From positions 1,426,001 to 1,490,000 of the forward strand of contig NZ_CP054923.1 in assembly GCF_013364215.1 (NCBI RefSeq): a stretch of 64,000 bases of DNA, written 5' to 3'. This DNA is from Verrucosispora sp. NA02020 (lineage in GTDB: Bacteria; Actinomycetota; Actinomycetes; Mycobacteriales; Micromonosporaceae). The translations under genes were made by a program, and so were the position numbers. Every line of letters starts with the position of its first letter. Within the stretch, counting starts at the first letter, position 1. Shown here in pieces: positions 55,749 through 64,000 of this stretch. The notes beneath the pieces were generated by a model that was given only the letters and a program-made list of their open reading frames with translations, was not told where the DNA came from and did not search any database.

Positions 55749-57131
55749 ATGCACGCTTTGCGTGATCATGACGTGGCGGTGGCTCAGCTGCGACGGTCGT
55801 ACGCTGCGGTGCCACCGGGTCGGCCCGTGCGGCTGGCCAAACGGACCTCCAACCTGTTCCGCCCGCGCGCCGCCCCGCGCACGGCGGGTCTGGACGTCAG
55901 CGGGCTCGGTGGTGTGCTCAGCGTCGACCCGGTCGCCCGCACCGCCGACGTGCAGGGCATGTGCACCTACGAGCGGCTGGTCGAGGCGACCCTGCCGTAC
56001 GCCCTGATGCCGCTGGTGGTGCCGCAGCTACGCACCATCACCCTGGGTGGGGCGGTCACCGGGTTGGGCATCGAGTCGACCTCGTTCCGCAACGGCCTGC
56101 CGCACGAGTCGGTGACCGAGATGGACGTGTTCACCGGGGCGGGCGAGCTGGTCACCGCCCGGCCGGCGGGCGAACACGCGGACCTCTTCGCCGCCTTCCC
56201 CAACTCGCTGGGCAGCCTCGGCTACGCCACCCGGCTGCGCATCGAGCTGCAACCGGTCCGGCGGCACGTGGCGCTGCGCAACGTCCGATTCACCGACCTG
56301 ACCGCGTTGACCGAGGCGATCGGCGAGATCTCCGCCAGCCGCGCCTGGGCGGGGGAGAGCGTCGACGCGATGGACGGGGTGATGTTCAGCCCCGGCGAGG
56401 CGTACCTGGTGCTGGCCCGCTTCACCGACGATCCGGGCCGGGTCTCCGACTACACCGGTCAGGACATCTACTACCGCTCGCTGCGCCGGCTGCCGCACGA
56501 CACCCTCACCGTCCACGACTACCTGTGGCGCTGGGACACCGACTGGTTCTGGTGCTCGGCGGCGTTCGGGGCGCAACATCCGCTGGTGCGGCGGCTGTGG
56601 CCGGCCCGGTGGCGGCGCAGCGACGTCTACCACCGCATCGTGCGGCTGGAACACCGCCACCAGGTGGCCGCCCGGATCGACCGGTGGCGTGGCCAGCCGG
56701 CCCGGGAGCGCGTGGTGCAGGACGTCGAGGTCCCGCTGGACCGCACCGCCGACTTCCTGCACTGGTTCGCCCGCCGGGTGGGGATGACCCCGGTGTGGCT
56801 GTGCCCGCTGCGGCTGCGAGAGCCGGCGGGCGGTGGAAGCGCCCGGTCCTGGCCGTTGTATCCGCTCCGGCCGGGGCAGGACTACGTCAACATCGGGTTC
56901 TGGGGGAGCGTGCCGATCACCGAGGGTGCCGTCGACGGTGCCGTGAACCGGGAGATCGAGCGCGCGGTGTCGGAGGCGGGCGGACACAAGTCGCTCTACT
57001 CCGACGCGTACTACGACCGGGATGCGTTCGACCGGCTCTACGGCGGTGACATATGGCGCGCCGTGCGGGACCGGTACGACCCGGAACATCGGCTCACCGG
57101 ACTGTACGAAAAGGCGGTAACGCGCGCATGA
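55749..57131 (+). CDS. tmsA: FAD-binding oxidoreductase of 10-methyl fatty acid synthesis
   Basis: A 460-residue FAD_binding_4/DHCR24-like protein. It opens with RPVRLAKRTSNLFRPR, typical of the Rv0449c group. VPQLRTITLGGAVTGLGIESTSF (read in part) is the FAD site. Next to a cyclopropane-synthase-like methyltransferase it matches the TmsA/BfaA half of the tuberculostearic-acid pathway. That enzyme reduces the 10-methylene intermediate to a 10-methyl acyl chain in membrane phospholipids. Ten-methyl acids are common in Micromonosporaceae. Assignment rests on family and neighbour. Confidence 0.75.
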   Translation: MHALRDHDVAVAQLRRSYAAVPPGRPVRLAKRTSNLFRPRAAPRTAGLDVSGLGGVLSVDPVARTADVQGMCTYERLVEATLPYALMPLVVPQLRTITLGGAVTGLGIESTSFRNGLPHESVTEMDVFTGAGELVTARPAGEHADLFAAFPNSLGSLGYATRLRIELQPVRRHVALRNVRFTDLTALTEAIGEISASRAWAGESVDAMDGVMFSPGEAYLVLARFTDDPGRVSDYTGQDIYYRSLRRLPHDTLTVHDYLWRWDTDWFWCSAAFGAQHPLVRRLWPARWRRSDVYHRIVRLEHRHQVAARIDRWRGQPARERVVQDVEVPLDRTADFLHWFARRVGMTPVWLCPLRLREPAGGGSARSWPLYPLRPGQDYVNIGFWGSVPITEGAVDGAVNREIERAVSEAGGHKSLYSDAYYDRDAFDRLYGGDIWRAVRDRYDPEHRLTGLYEKAVTRA

Positions 57132-57210
57132 GCGAGCGTAGCGAGCGAATCATCAGGTTCAGTGCGATCGAGCCTCATGGTGGCACGGAGCGAAGCGGAG
57201 TGCCGGCATG
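57130..57210 (+). repeat. Dispersed GAGCGNNCGNAGYGAGC element, copy 2
   Basis: It begins GAGCGAGCGTAGCGAGC at the stop codon of the upstream gene and ends CGGAGTGCCGGCATG, where the ATG is the start of the next gene (57208). Both ends match the copy at 35838-35945. The interior differs. Confidence 0.75.
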
Positions 57211-58551
57211 AGCCTTGTTGATCGAGAGCAGGGGGCGGGTGGTGCTCCCGCCACACCGCCGGACGGGAGCGGCCGACGTGGTCTGCGTGTCGCGGACGTG
57301 GTCCGGGCACTCACCGCCGGCCCGCTGCCGGTCCGGGTCACCGGGTACGACGGCAGTCGCCTCGGCCCGGCCGACGCCGGGATCACCCTGTCGATCCGCT
57401 CCGAGCGGGGACTGTCGTATCTGCTCACGGCGCCGGGCGATCTGGGTATGGCGCGGGCGTACGTGAGCGGTGACCTGGCGCTGGAGGGGGTGCACCCGGG
57501 CGACCCGTACGAGGCGTTGCGGGTGCTCAAGGACGAGTTGCGGGTACGCACACCGACGGTGGCCGAGGGGTTGGCGCTGGTACGCAGGCTGGGCTGGGAA
57601 CGGTTGTTGCCGCCACCGGCACCGCCGCAGGAGGCGCTGCCCCGCTGGAGGCGGATCGTGAGCGGCCTACGGCACTCCCGGTTCCGGGACAGCAGCGCGA
57701 TCAGCCACCACTACGACGTCTCCAACGCCTTCTACGAGAAGGTGCTCGGGCCGTCGATGACGTACACCTGCGCGGTTTTCCGCAGTCCCGAGGACACGCT
57801 GGAGGAGGCCCAGGCGAGCAAGTACGACCTGGTCGCGGGCAAGCTCGCGCTGCGTCCGGGGATGCGCCTGCTCGACGTGGGCTGCGGCTGGGGCGGCATG
57901 GTCCGGCACGCGGCCCGCGAGTACGGCGTCAAGGCCCTCGGGGTGACCCTGTCGCGTGCCCAGGCGCAGTGGGCGCAGGCGGCGATCGCGCGTGAGGGGT
58001 TGACCGGGCTGGCCGAGGTGCGGCACATGGACTACCGCGACGCGCCCCGGCGGGAGTTCGACGCGGTCTCCTCGATCGGGCTGACCGAGCACATCGGGGT
58101 GCGCAACTACCCGGCGTACTTCGGTTTCCTGCGGGACCGGCTGCGTCCGCAGGGGCGGCTGCTCAACCACTGCATCACCCGGGCCGACAACCGGGCGCCG
58201 CACCGGTCGGGCGCCTTCATCGACCGGTACGTCTTCCCCGACGGGGAGCTGGCCGGTCCCGGGCGGGTGATCAGTGGACTGCACGACGTGGGGCTGGAGG
58301 TGCACCACGAGGAGAACCTGCGCCAGCACTACGCGCTGACCCTGGCGGCGTGGTGCCGCAACCTGGTGGAGCACTGGGACTTCTGCGTCGCCGAGGTGGG
58401 CAGTGGCACGGCCCGGGTGTGGGGGCTCTACATGGCCGGTTCGCGGCTGGCGTTCGAGCGCAACGGCATCCAGTTGCACCAGGTGCTGGCCACGCGCAAC
58501 GGCCCGGACGCGGTCAACGGCTATCCGCTGCGGCCGGACTGGCTGCCCTGA
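57208..58551 (+). CDS. tmsB: Cyclopropane-synthase-like methyltransferase of 10-methyl fatty acid synthesis
   Basis: A 447-residue SAM-dependent methyltransferase. ISHHYDVSNAFYEKVLGPSMTYTCA (read in part) and LLDVGCGWGGMVRHAA are hallmark CFA-synthase motifs; SSIGLTEHIG follows. It adds a methylene group to C10 of oleoyl phospholipid, to be reduced by the tmsA product. The N-terminal 150 residues are the family's lipid-binding domain. The start codon comes from a dispersed repeat that ends in GTGCCGGCATG. Confidence 0.8.
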   Translation: MSLVDREQGAGGAPATPPDGSGRRGLRVADVVRALTAGPLPVRVTGYDGSRLGPADAGITLSIRSERGLSYLLTAPGDLGMARAYVSGDLALEGVHPGDPYEALRVLKDELRVRTPTVAEGLALVRRLGWERLLPPPAPPQEALPRWRRIVSGLRHSRFRDSSAISHHYDVSNAFYEKVLGPSMTYTCAVFRSPEDTLEEAQASKYDLVAGKLALRPGMRLLDVGCGWGGMVRHAAREYGVKALGVTLSRAQAQWAQAAIAREGLTGLAEVRHMDYRDAPRREFDAVSSIGLTEHIGVRNYPAYFGFLRDRLRPQGRLLNHCITRADNRAPHRSGAFIDRYVFPDGELAGPGRVISGLHDVGLEVHHEENLRQHYALTLAAWCRNLVEHWDFCVAEVGSGTARVWGLYMAGSRLAFERNGIQLHQVLATRNGPDAVNGYPLRPDWLP

Positions 58552-58654
58552 CCCGCTGACCTCGTCGGTACGAAGCCGCGCCGAATCCATCGGCGCGGCG
58601 CGTCGATGGGGACGCCTCCGAGATCGCCGTGGCCGGCTACCCGGTCGTCCGGCT

Positions 58655-58708
58655 GTGAGGAGGGGACCCCTGCTCTACCCGAGGCGTTAGCAGGGTGCCC
58701 TTCCTTAC
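58655..58708 (+). repeat. Dispersed palindromic repeat, copy at a gene end
   Basis: GTGAGGAGGGGACCCCTGCT followed by CTACCCGAGGCGTTAGCAGG matches the other three copies. The TTA at 58705-58707 inside the repeat is the stop codon of the minus-strand hydrolase. Confidence 0.85.
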
Positions 58709-59757
58709 ATCGGCCGGGCGAGGGTGTCGAGCCGGGCGAGCAGGGCGACGGTGGCCGGGTGGTCGGGGACGAGCGCGGTGAGACCTGCGCCGAGGGCCTG
58801 CCAGCCGTCCAGGTGGCGGTAGCGCCACAGCGTGCTCAGCATCCCGATCAGCTCCAACCGGGCCACCGGGCTGCGCGGCAACTGCTCCTGCACCGGCCGG
58901 GGCAGAAGCGAGTAGAGCTGCTGCCGGAACGACGGATCGTGGATGTTGGGCAGGTCGAGCAGGAGCCGGACCAGTTCGGCGTACTCGTCACCGGTCGGCT
59001 CCACCGCCGGCCCGGCGGTCTGCGGCGTTCCCGTGTCCGGGTCGCGGACGTCCGGGAGTGCTTCGGGGGAGGGTGCGGGATCGTCGAGGGCGAGCAGGGC
59101 CCGCCGCAGCACCACATAGGAGCGGTGTTCGTGGGAATCCGGCTGGATGATGGAGAAGTGGTCGCCGGGCAGTACGCCCGCGTCCGGGAAGACGCTGCGA
59201 GCCGAGGCGGGCGGGACCACGCCGTCGCTGGCACCGGCGTAGACCTTGACCCGGACGGTCGGCTGCGGCGCGTGGACGATCTGGCGGAGCACCACCCGTT
59301 GGGCGTCCAGCACGGCGGCGCGCAACGGGCGCAGGTCCGCCTCCTGTGGGTGCCAGCGCAGCAAGCTCCGGCGCAGCGGCAGGGCCAGGTCCGACCCGGC
59401 GTTCGGACAGGCGTACATGAGCACCAGGCGGAGGCGGTCGAGTTCGCCGGGGTTGTCGGCGAGCATCCGGGCCAGGGCCCGTTGGACCACCAGACCGCCC
59501 TGGCTGTGCGAGACGAGCGCGAGCCGGGAGTGGTCGGCCAGGTCCTGGGACAGGTAGGTGCGCAGGTCGTCGGCGATGTCGTCGATGTGCGGTATCCGGC
59601 GTAGCGGATTGAGCGAGACCAACGGCGATTCGTACCCGAAGGTGTGCACGTGAAGGCCGGTCAGGGCGTCGTCCTGGGCAACGAGTCGGACGAATTCTCC
59701 CCAGGTGTCGGCCGAGGACAAGAATCCGTGTACGAACACGACGGCTGTTCCGGACAC
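58705..59757 (-). CDS. Alpha/beta hydrolase with an EAD2-like C-terminal domain
   Basis: A 350-residue protein. The N-terminal 230 residues form a lipase/PGAP1-like hydrolase: VVFVHGFLSS, the nucleophile elbow SHSQGG and an acid/histidine pair in ASDGVVPP and GDHFSIIQ. After a Pro/Thr-rich linker, residues 262-350 (LVRLLLDLPNIHDPSFRQQL to LARLDTLARPM) resemble effector-associated domain 2, a small helical adaptor used in bacterial NTPase-driven conflict systems. The hydrolase could then be an effector, switched by a partner. The GTG at 59757 has TAGCGT 6 nt upstream. The stop codon is provided by a dispersed repeat. Confidence 0.7.
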   Translation of the reverse strand: MSGTAVVFVHGFLSSADTWGEFVRLVAQDDALTGLHVHTFGYESPLVSLNPLRRIPHIDDIADDLRTYLSQDLADHSRLALVSHSQGGLVVQRALARMLADNPGELDRLRLVLMYACPNAGSDLALPLRRSLLRWHPQEADLRPLRAAVLDAQRVVLRQIVHAPQPTVRVKVYAGASDGVVPPASARSVFPDAGVLPGDHFSIIQPDSHEHRSYVVLRRALLALDDPAPSPEALPDVRDPDTGTPQTAGPAVEPTGDEYAELVRLLLDLPNIHDPSFRQQLYSLLPRPVQEQLPRSPVARLELIGMLSTLWRYRHLDGWQALGAGLTALVPDHPATVALLARLDTLARPM

Positions 59758-59763
59758 GAGATC

Positions 59764-59769
59764 ACGCTA
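59764..59769 (-). promoter_or_regulatory. Leaderless -10 element of the hydrolase gene
   Basis: On the minus strand TAGCGT lies 6 nt before the GTG at 59757, with no ribosome-binding site. Confidence 0.45.
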
Positions 59770-60077
59770 ACACCACCGCGCCACCGGATGTGGACCACGG
59801 TCCATTGTGGTGAGCAGCGCATTTCGCGCTCCGCCGCCGAAATCGACACGACCGGTGAGCGGGCCGTGGACCGGCTGCGGTCGTCCCTCAACCCGAGGCG
59901 CGCGCAGGCGACCCGACTGGACCGTCAAGAACCGCTCTGACCTGCGGCGACGATCACAGCGCGGGGGTGTTGGGGGATCGGTGGCGGTGACATCCCGGGT
60001 GCTATCGGTCCATTCACCGACGAATGCGCGTTCTGCCGCGTCCATTGCCCTCATCGGGCGCGGAGTGTGGTAATGGT
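59770..60077. other. Divergent intergenic region before the FxsA-like peptide
   Basis: This 308-bp stretch carries no gene that I can support. It holds a short palindrome TGGACCACGGTCCA (59791-59804), a possible operator. TAATGG at 60071-60076 could be a -10 for the peptide gene. Confidence 0.4.
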
Positions 60078-60263
60078 ATGCCGGTGAATCAACCGTTCGC
60101 TGTCGAGGTCGACTCGGAACTCGTCGATCTCGCGGATGTGTCTCTTGATCTCCTGGTCGACTATGACCAGGAGATTCTCGGCCCGATCATGCGGCGACTC
60201 CTCCGTCGTGTCGACGATCCCGAAAGTATCACCAGTGGCTACAATCCCCAGCGTCTCGACTGA
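60078..60263 (+). CDS. FxsA-like RiPP precursor with a divergent core
   Basis: A 61-residue peptide. Its middle (LVDLADVSLDLLV, then ILGPIMRRLLRRVDDPE) follows the leader pattern I associate with FxsA precursors of FxSxx-COOH systems. Those end in a Phe-x-Ser-x-x core. This one ends SGYNPQRLD, with Tyr for Phe, Pro for Ser and two extra residues. An HExxH peptide hydroxylase gene follows 26 bp later, and an FxsT-like protein lies next, supporting a peptide-modification system. I use the ATG at 60078; GTG at 60084 is possible. No radical SAM FxsB gene is visible in the window. Confidence 0.65.
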   Translation: MPVNQPFAVEVDSELVDLADVSLDLLVDYDQEILGPIMRRLLRRVDDPESITSGYNPQRLD

Positions 60264-60289
60264 CGGGGCCGGCCTTCCTTGGAGAAGTT

Positions 60290-62143
60290 GTGACCGCTCA
60301 CCATCTGGCGGCGGAGCCGGTCGGTCGACCCGCGCGCCATCGCCTGGACCCACGCCACTTCGGGGCCCTGGCCACCGGGTCCGCTGACGCCGACACCATC
60401 GCCGAACTGCTGGCTGCCGAGAGCAGCTGGCGCAAGATCCAACTGCGGGCGGTCCTGGACGCCGCCGCCGGCGTACCCGACGCCACCGGCCCGCTGCCGC
60501 CGGTCGCCGAGGCATGGCGGCTGCTCGTCGCCGCGCAGCGACGCGACCGCGAGGTCGTGGAGAAGCTGATCCTGCATCCGCAGGTCGGCACCTGGGCCGG
60601 GTACGCGCTGCGCCGGATGCGGGGCACCACGGTCACCGCCACCGGCCCGCTCTGGGTGGACCTCGGGTACCTGCACGCACTGGCGGTGGCTGCGGCCGTC
60701 CGCACCGGATGCGACTTCACCATGCGGGTGCCGGTGCGGGACGGCTTCGTCGTCCTGCCGACGCTCGGCGGTGCCCGGGTCCCCAAGGCCCACGAGTGGG
60801 ACGAGGCGGAGATCGTCGGCGGGGACGGGCGGGCCACGGTGACCGTGGCCGGCACGGTCGTCGAGTTCGACGCCACCGGCGGTGGCACCGACGGCTGGGT
60901 GCCGTTGCCGACCGTACGCTCCACGGCCGGCGGGCACACCCTGGAGGTCACGCTCGACTTCATCGACCCCTACCGCAACCTGCGTACGCCCACCGCGCCG
61001 CACCTGGACATCGCCGCCGACGTGCGGCGGTGGCGGGAACTGCTCGACCAGGCGTGGGCACTGCTGGTGCGGGCCTGCCCGGACCTGGCGGTGCCGATCG
61101 CCCGGGGCCTGACCTCGGTGGTGCCCCAACCGGCCGCCGAACGGTTCCGGACCATGAGCGCCTCGGCGGGCGACGCCTTCGGCAGCATGATCGTCTCCGA
61201 GCCGGAGGACGCTCCCGAGCTGGCGGTCACGCTGGTCCACGAGTTCCAGCACATCAAGCTCGGCGGACTGCTGCACCTGGCCCCACTGATCGAGGGCGAA
61301 CCGCCGCACCGGCTGTACGCGCCCTGGCGCGACGATCCCCGCCCGCTCGGCGGTCTGATCCAGGGCGTGTACGCCTTCGTCGGGATCGTCGAGTTCTGGC
61401 GGGCGTACCGGCAGGTGGCGACCGGCACCGCCGCCGGGCTGGCGCACTTCGAGTTCGCCCGGTGGCGGGAGCAGGTGTGGGCGACCCTGCGGATGATGCG
61501 CGACCTGCCGCAGCTCACCGACGTCGGGCGGCACCTGGTCGAGGGACTGACCACCACCGCCTTGGGGTGGCAGGAGGAGCCGGTGCCGGCGGACCCGCTC
61601 GCGGCGGCGCGGGCAGCGGTGGCCGACCACCGGGCGCGGTGGCGCACCCACCACCTGAGGCCCGCCCCCGAGGTGGTGTCGGCGGTGGTCGCGGCGTGGA
61701 TAGCGGGACAGCCCGTGCCCACCGCGCCAGATGTCGCGCCGACCGTCGAGGCGGACGCCGCCGCCCGCCGTCTCGACACCCGTGCGGTGCTGGAGCTGTG
61801 GCGGATCACCGACCCGGAGGGCTTCGACCGGCTCCGTACCGACGCGTCGGCGGTCGGCGCGCGGGTCTCCGGCGCCGGGCCGGCCGAACTGGCCCACGTC
61901 TGTGGCGAGGTGGCGCAGGCCCAGGCGGGCTACCTGAGGGCGCTGTCGACCGAACCGGGTTCGCCGGCCGCCTGGGCCGGTCTCGGCCAGACCGCCGGGG
62001 ACATCTACCCGGGACCGGCCGCCGACGCGCTTCGCGACCGGCCGGAACTGGTCCGTGCGGTCTACCTCGGGCTGCGTGACCAGGGCACTCCGGTGCCGGA
62101 GCCGTTGGAACTGGCCGCCTGGATCGGCGCCGGCAAGCACTGA
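60290..62143 (+). CDS. HExxH-type putative peptide beta-hydroxylase
   Basis: A 617-residue protein. Motif H317-E318-F-Q-H321 lies in LVHEFQHIKLGGLLHLAPL (read in part). It belongs to the HEXXH-motif putative peptide modification family found in FxSxx and related RiPP clusters, now regarded as 2-oxoglutarate-dependent peptide hydroxylases. The N-terminal part (1-110: FGALATGSADADTIAELL, then VVEKLILHPQVGTWAGYALRR in part) is the usual partner region. The C terminus is helical and TPR-like. The GTG start follows GGAGAAGTT. Its probable substrate is the small peptide encoded just before it. Confidence 0.82.
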   Translation: MTAHHLAAEPVGRPARHRLDPRHFGALATGSADADTIAELLAAESSWRKIQLRAVLDAAAGVPDATGPLPPVAEAWRLLVAAQRRDREVVEKLILHPQVGTWAGYALRRMRGTTVTATGPLWVDLGYLHALAVAAAVRTGCDFTMRVPVRDGFVVLPTLGGARVPKAHEWDEAEIVGGDGRATVTVAGTVVEFDATGGGTDGWVPLPTVRSTAGGHTLEVTLDFIDPYRNLRTPTAPHLDIAADVRRWRELLDQAWALLVRACPDLAVPIARGLTSVVPQPAAERFRTMSASAGDAFGSMIVSEPEDAPELAVTLVHEFQHIKLGGLLHLAPLIEGEPPHRLYAPWRDDPRPLGGLIQGVYAFVGIVEFWRAYRQVATGTAAGLAHFEFARWREQVWATLRMMRDLPQLTDVGRHLVEGLTTTALGWQEEPVPADPLAAARAAVADHRARWRTHHLRPAPEVVSAVVAAWIAGQPVPTAPDVAPTVEADAAARRLDTRAVLELWRITDPEGFDRLRTDASAVGARVSGAGPAELAHVCGEVAQAQAGYLRALSTEPGSPAAWAGLGQTAGDIYPGPAADALRDRPELVRAVYLGLRDQGTPVPEPLELAAWIGAGKH

Positions 62144-62191
62144 GAGCCGGATGCCGGGGTGGAGGCCGCCACCCCGGCTCTCCGGAGGCCG

Positions 62192-64000
62192 CTACAACGG
62201 CATCGGGTCCAGGTCGCAGTCGCCCCGGATGGTCAGGTCGGTGCCGGCCACGGTGGCCGGGTGCTCCTCGCCGAGCACCCGGGCGAACTTCTCGCTGATC
62301 GCGACGTGCAGGCTGTTCGCCTCCTCCTCCCGATCGAGCGAGACGAGATCCTGGGCGAGATTGCCGAGGCAGATCAGCGTGGTGGGATGGTCCGGCCCGA
62401 AGACCTCGGCGCAGCGGTCGGCGGTGCGCCGGTCGAGGTCGTACGCGGCGGCGTGCTCCCCGAGCGCGTAGAGATCGCTGCCGAGGTTGATCATTGCGGC
62501 CAGGGTCAGCGGATGGTCCGGCCCGAGCCGCCGGGTCAGCACCGCCGACCCCTTCTCGTTGGTGCTGCGGGCGCGCGCCACGTCGCCGCGCAACCGGTCC
62601 ACGATCGCGCCGTTGAGCTGAGTCGCCACCGTGTAGGGATGGTCGGAGTCGAAGAGTTCCCGATACCAGCCGACGAGTTCGGCGGTGAGCGTGGCGGCGG
62701 CCTCCAGGTCACCCGTGGCACGCAGGTCGACGGCCAGACCGAAGGCGGCCAGCAGGGTGTCCGGGTGGTGCTCGCCGAAGCGGGCCGCGAAGCCGTCGCG
62801 TACCTCCTGGGAGAGCGCCAGGGCCGCGCGGTGGTCACCGGCCTTGCGGATCGCGGAGGCCAGTCGCCGTCGCGCGGTCAACGTCTGCGTCTGCGCCGAG
62901 CCCCAGACCCGGGGCAGCCGGTCCACGACGTTCTGCATCTCGGCCCGGGCGGGGAGGTACTCGCCGAGTTCCCGGCGGTCGATGATGAGGTTGAGGTGGG
63001 ATTCCAGCGTCTGCGCGTGGTCCTCGCCGAAGAGCAGCACCCGGTGGTCGTACGTCGCCCGGTCGACCTCGTAGGCGCGCCGGATGTCACCGGTCAGGCG
63101 GAGGCTGACCGCCAGGTTGTGCGCCGCGTTGAGCGTGTTCGGGTCGTCCTCGCCGAGCGCCTGGATGTGCCGCTGGTAGAGGTCCTCGTCCATCTCCAGG
63201 GCGCGACGGAAGTCCCCGGACGCCCGCAGGTCGGCCGCCACCTGGCCGATGGCCCGCAACAGCTCCTCGGTGTCCTCGACGGTGCTGCGTTGGTAGAGCT
63301 CCAGGATGCGGGCGTTGTGCTGGGCCGCCTCGCGGTGCCGGCCCAGGCGGTAGAGCATGAAGCCGAGCCAGTGGCCGATGGTGAGCGTCATCGGTGCGTC
63401 CTCGCCCAGGCTGCTGCTCCAGGCCCGCCACGCCTGTTCGGCCAGTTCCAGCGACGCGGTGAAGTCGCCCCACCAGTAGAGATACCGCGCCTCGTTGAAG
63501 ACCAGTTGCTGCACCCACGGCTGGTGGGAGTGCACCGCGTCGGAGGCCATCACGTGCGGGTACAGCTCGGCGTAACTGGCCCAGTTGGCCGGCGAGTCGG
63601 GGTCGTTGCGGTCGCCGGAGGCGAGCAGCAGGTGCGCGCTGTTGCGGACGGTCTCCCGGTCCGGCCGGGCCATCCGGTCGATGAGGACGGCCTGGATCAG
63701 CCGGTGCATCTGGATCGAGTTGGTCCGGTGGATGACCCGGGCGAGCGCGTACCGGTTGATGTCGCGGATCGCGCGGTTGAGCCGCATCGGGTCGCGCAGC
63801 GCGGCGTTCAGTTCCGGGTGGATGTCGTCGTTCTGCGCGCCGCTGAACAGGGTGCGCGGGATGGGCTCCGGGGCGAGGAACGAGCAGACCTGTAGGAGCC
63901 GGAAGGCGGCCGGATTGGAGACGACGAGTCGGTCCAGCGAGACGTTCCACGCGGCGGCTACGGGCAGTTGATAGTCCATCGGCGGGGCCTGTTCGAGAAG
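62192..64000 (-). CDS. FxsT-like TPR protein, 5' part beyond the window
   Basis: At least 602 residues; the frame is open through the window edge at 64000, so the N terminus (expected NB-ARC-type NTPase) is missing. The visible part starts with a winged-helix-like region (VPVAAAWNVSLDRL-type, here LPVAAAWNVSLDRLVVSNPAAFRLL in part) and then about ten tetratricopeptide repeats of the GEDHPxTL kind (LGEDDPNTL, FGEDHAQTL, FGEHHPDTL, LGPDHPLTL, FGPDHPTTL). The layout fits the FxSxx-COOH system TPR protein. Such STAND-like proteins are thought to sense or regulate. It converges with the HExxH gene. Confidence 0.8.
   Translation of the reverse strand, partial: LLEQAPPMDYQLPVAAAWNVSLDRLVVSNPAAFRLLQVCSFLAPEPIPRTLFSGAQNDDIHPELNAALRDPMRLNRAIRDINRYALARVIHRTNSIQMHRLIQAVLIDRMARPDRETVRNSAHLLLASGDRNDPDSPANWASYAELYPHVMASDAVHSHQPWVQQLVFNEARYLYWWGDFTASLELAEQAWRAWSSSLGEDAPMTLTIGHWLGFMLYRLGRHREAAQHNARILELYQRSTVEDTEELLRAIGQVAADLRASGDFRRALEMDEDLYQRHIQALGEDDPNTLNAAHNLAVSLRLTGDIRRAYEVDRATYDHRVLLFGEDHAQTLESHLNLIIDRRELGEYLPARAEMQNVVDRLPRVWGSAQTQTLTARRRLASAIRKAGDHRAALALSQEVRDGFAARFGEHHPDTLLAAFGLAVDLRATGDLEAAATLTAELVGWYRELFDSDHPYTVATQLNGAIVDRLRGDVARARSTNEKGSAVLTRRLGPDHPLTLAAMINLGSDLYALGEHAAAYDLDRRTADRCAEVFGPDHPTTLICLGNLAQDLVSLDREEEANSLHVAISEKFARVLGEEHPATVAGTDLTIRGDCDLDPMPL

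Overview
The window is very GC-rich actinobacterial chromosome. A Micromonospora-like member of the Micromonosporaceae is the best guess. The evidence is the strong third-position GC bias, frequent GTG starts, several leaderless promoters (TANNNT 6-7 nt before the start codon), a tuberculostearate-type tmsA/tmsB pair, an FxSxx-type peptide system and two families of short dispersed palindromic repeats. No rRNA, tRNA, CRISPR array or insertion sequence was found.

Region 1 (1-36.4 kb) is a nonribosomal peptide gene cluster. A divergent MFS exporter (18-1328) is followed by a promoter (1581-1610) and one long, mostly overlapping operon: a free-standing adenylation enzyme, an O-carbamoyltransferase, three NRPSs (T-C-A-T, C-A-T-C-A-T, and three C-A-T modules plus TE), an MbtH protein, a flavin-dependent halogenase with its flavin reductase, a cobalamin-type radical SAM enzyme, an alpha/beta hydrolase, a 2-oxoglutarate oxygenase, an MppJ-like methyltransferase, a second MbtH protein and a VioC/AsnO-like hydroxylase. 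A 13-bp-stem hairpin (35052-35080) closes the operon. An SDR and a small membrane protein follow. Collinearity predicts a seven-residue peptide started by glycine loaded in trans, with halogenation, beta-methylation, hydroxylation, carbamoylation and perhaps radical C-methylation available. I recognise no known product with this set.

Region 2 (36.4-39 kb) holds two LuxR-type regulators flanking a 44-residue exported-looking peptide and a small unknown protein.

Region 3 (39-42.5 kb, minus strand) is a compact RiPP operon that looks undescribed: a ferritin-like diiron protein, a 22-residue precursor peptide whose ATG overlaps the diiron gene's stop codon, an attenuator hairpin, a B12-type radical SAM maturase and a DUF5825-like protein. 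The 22-codon gene would be missed by ordinary gene calling.

Region 4 (42.5-49.3 kb) has an MFS transporter, a thiamine-diphosphate E1 alpha/beta pair fused by overlaps to a class III aminotransferase, a membrane-anchored LPMO-like protein that has lost both copper histidines, and an aldo/keto reductase.

Region 5 (49.3-58.6 kb) is mostly core-like: a GNAT gene and a TetR gene around a palindromic operator, a MoxR-type AAA+/VWA pair, a DinB-like protein, a ricin-type lectin and tmsA/tmsB. It carries copies of both repeat families. One 55-bp repeat family also sits in frame inside two coding sequences (an NRPS condensation domain and the AAA+ ATPase).

Region 6 (58.7-64 kb) is an FxSxx-like system: an alpha/beta hydrolase with an EAD2-like tail, an FxsA-like peptide with an unusual core, an HExxH peptide hydroxylase and a TPR protein cut by the window end.
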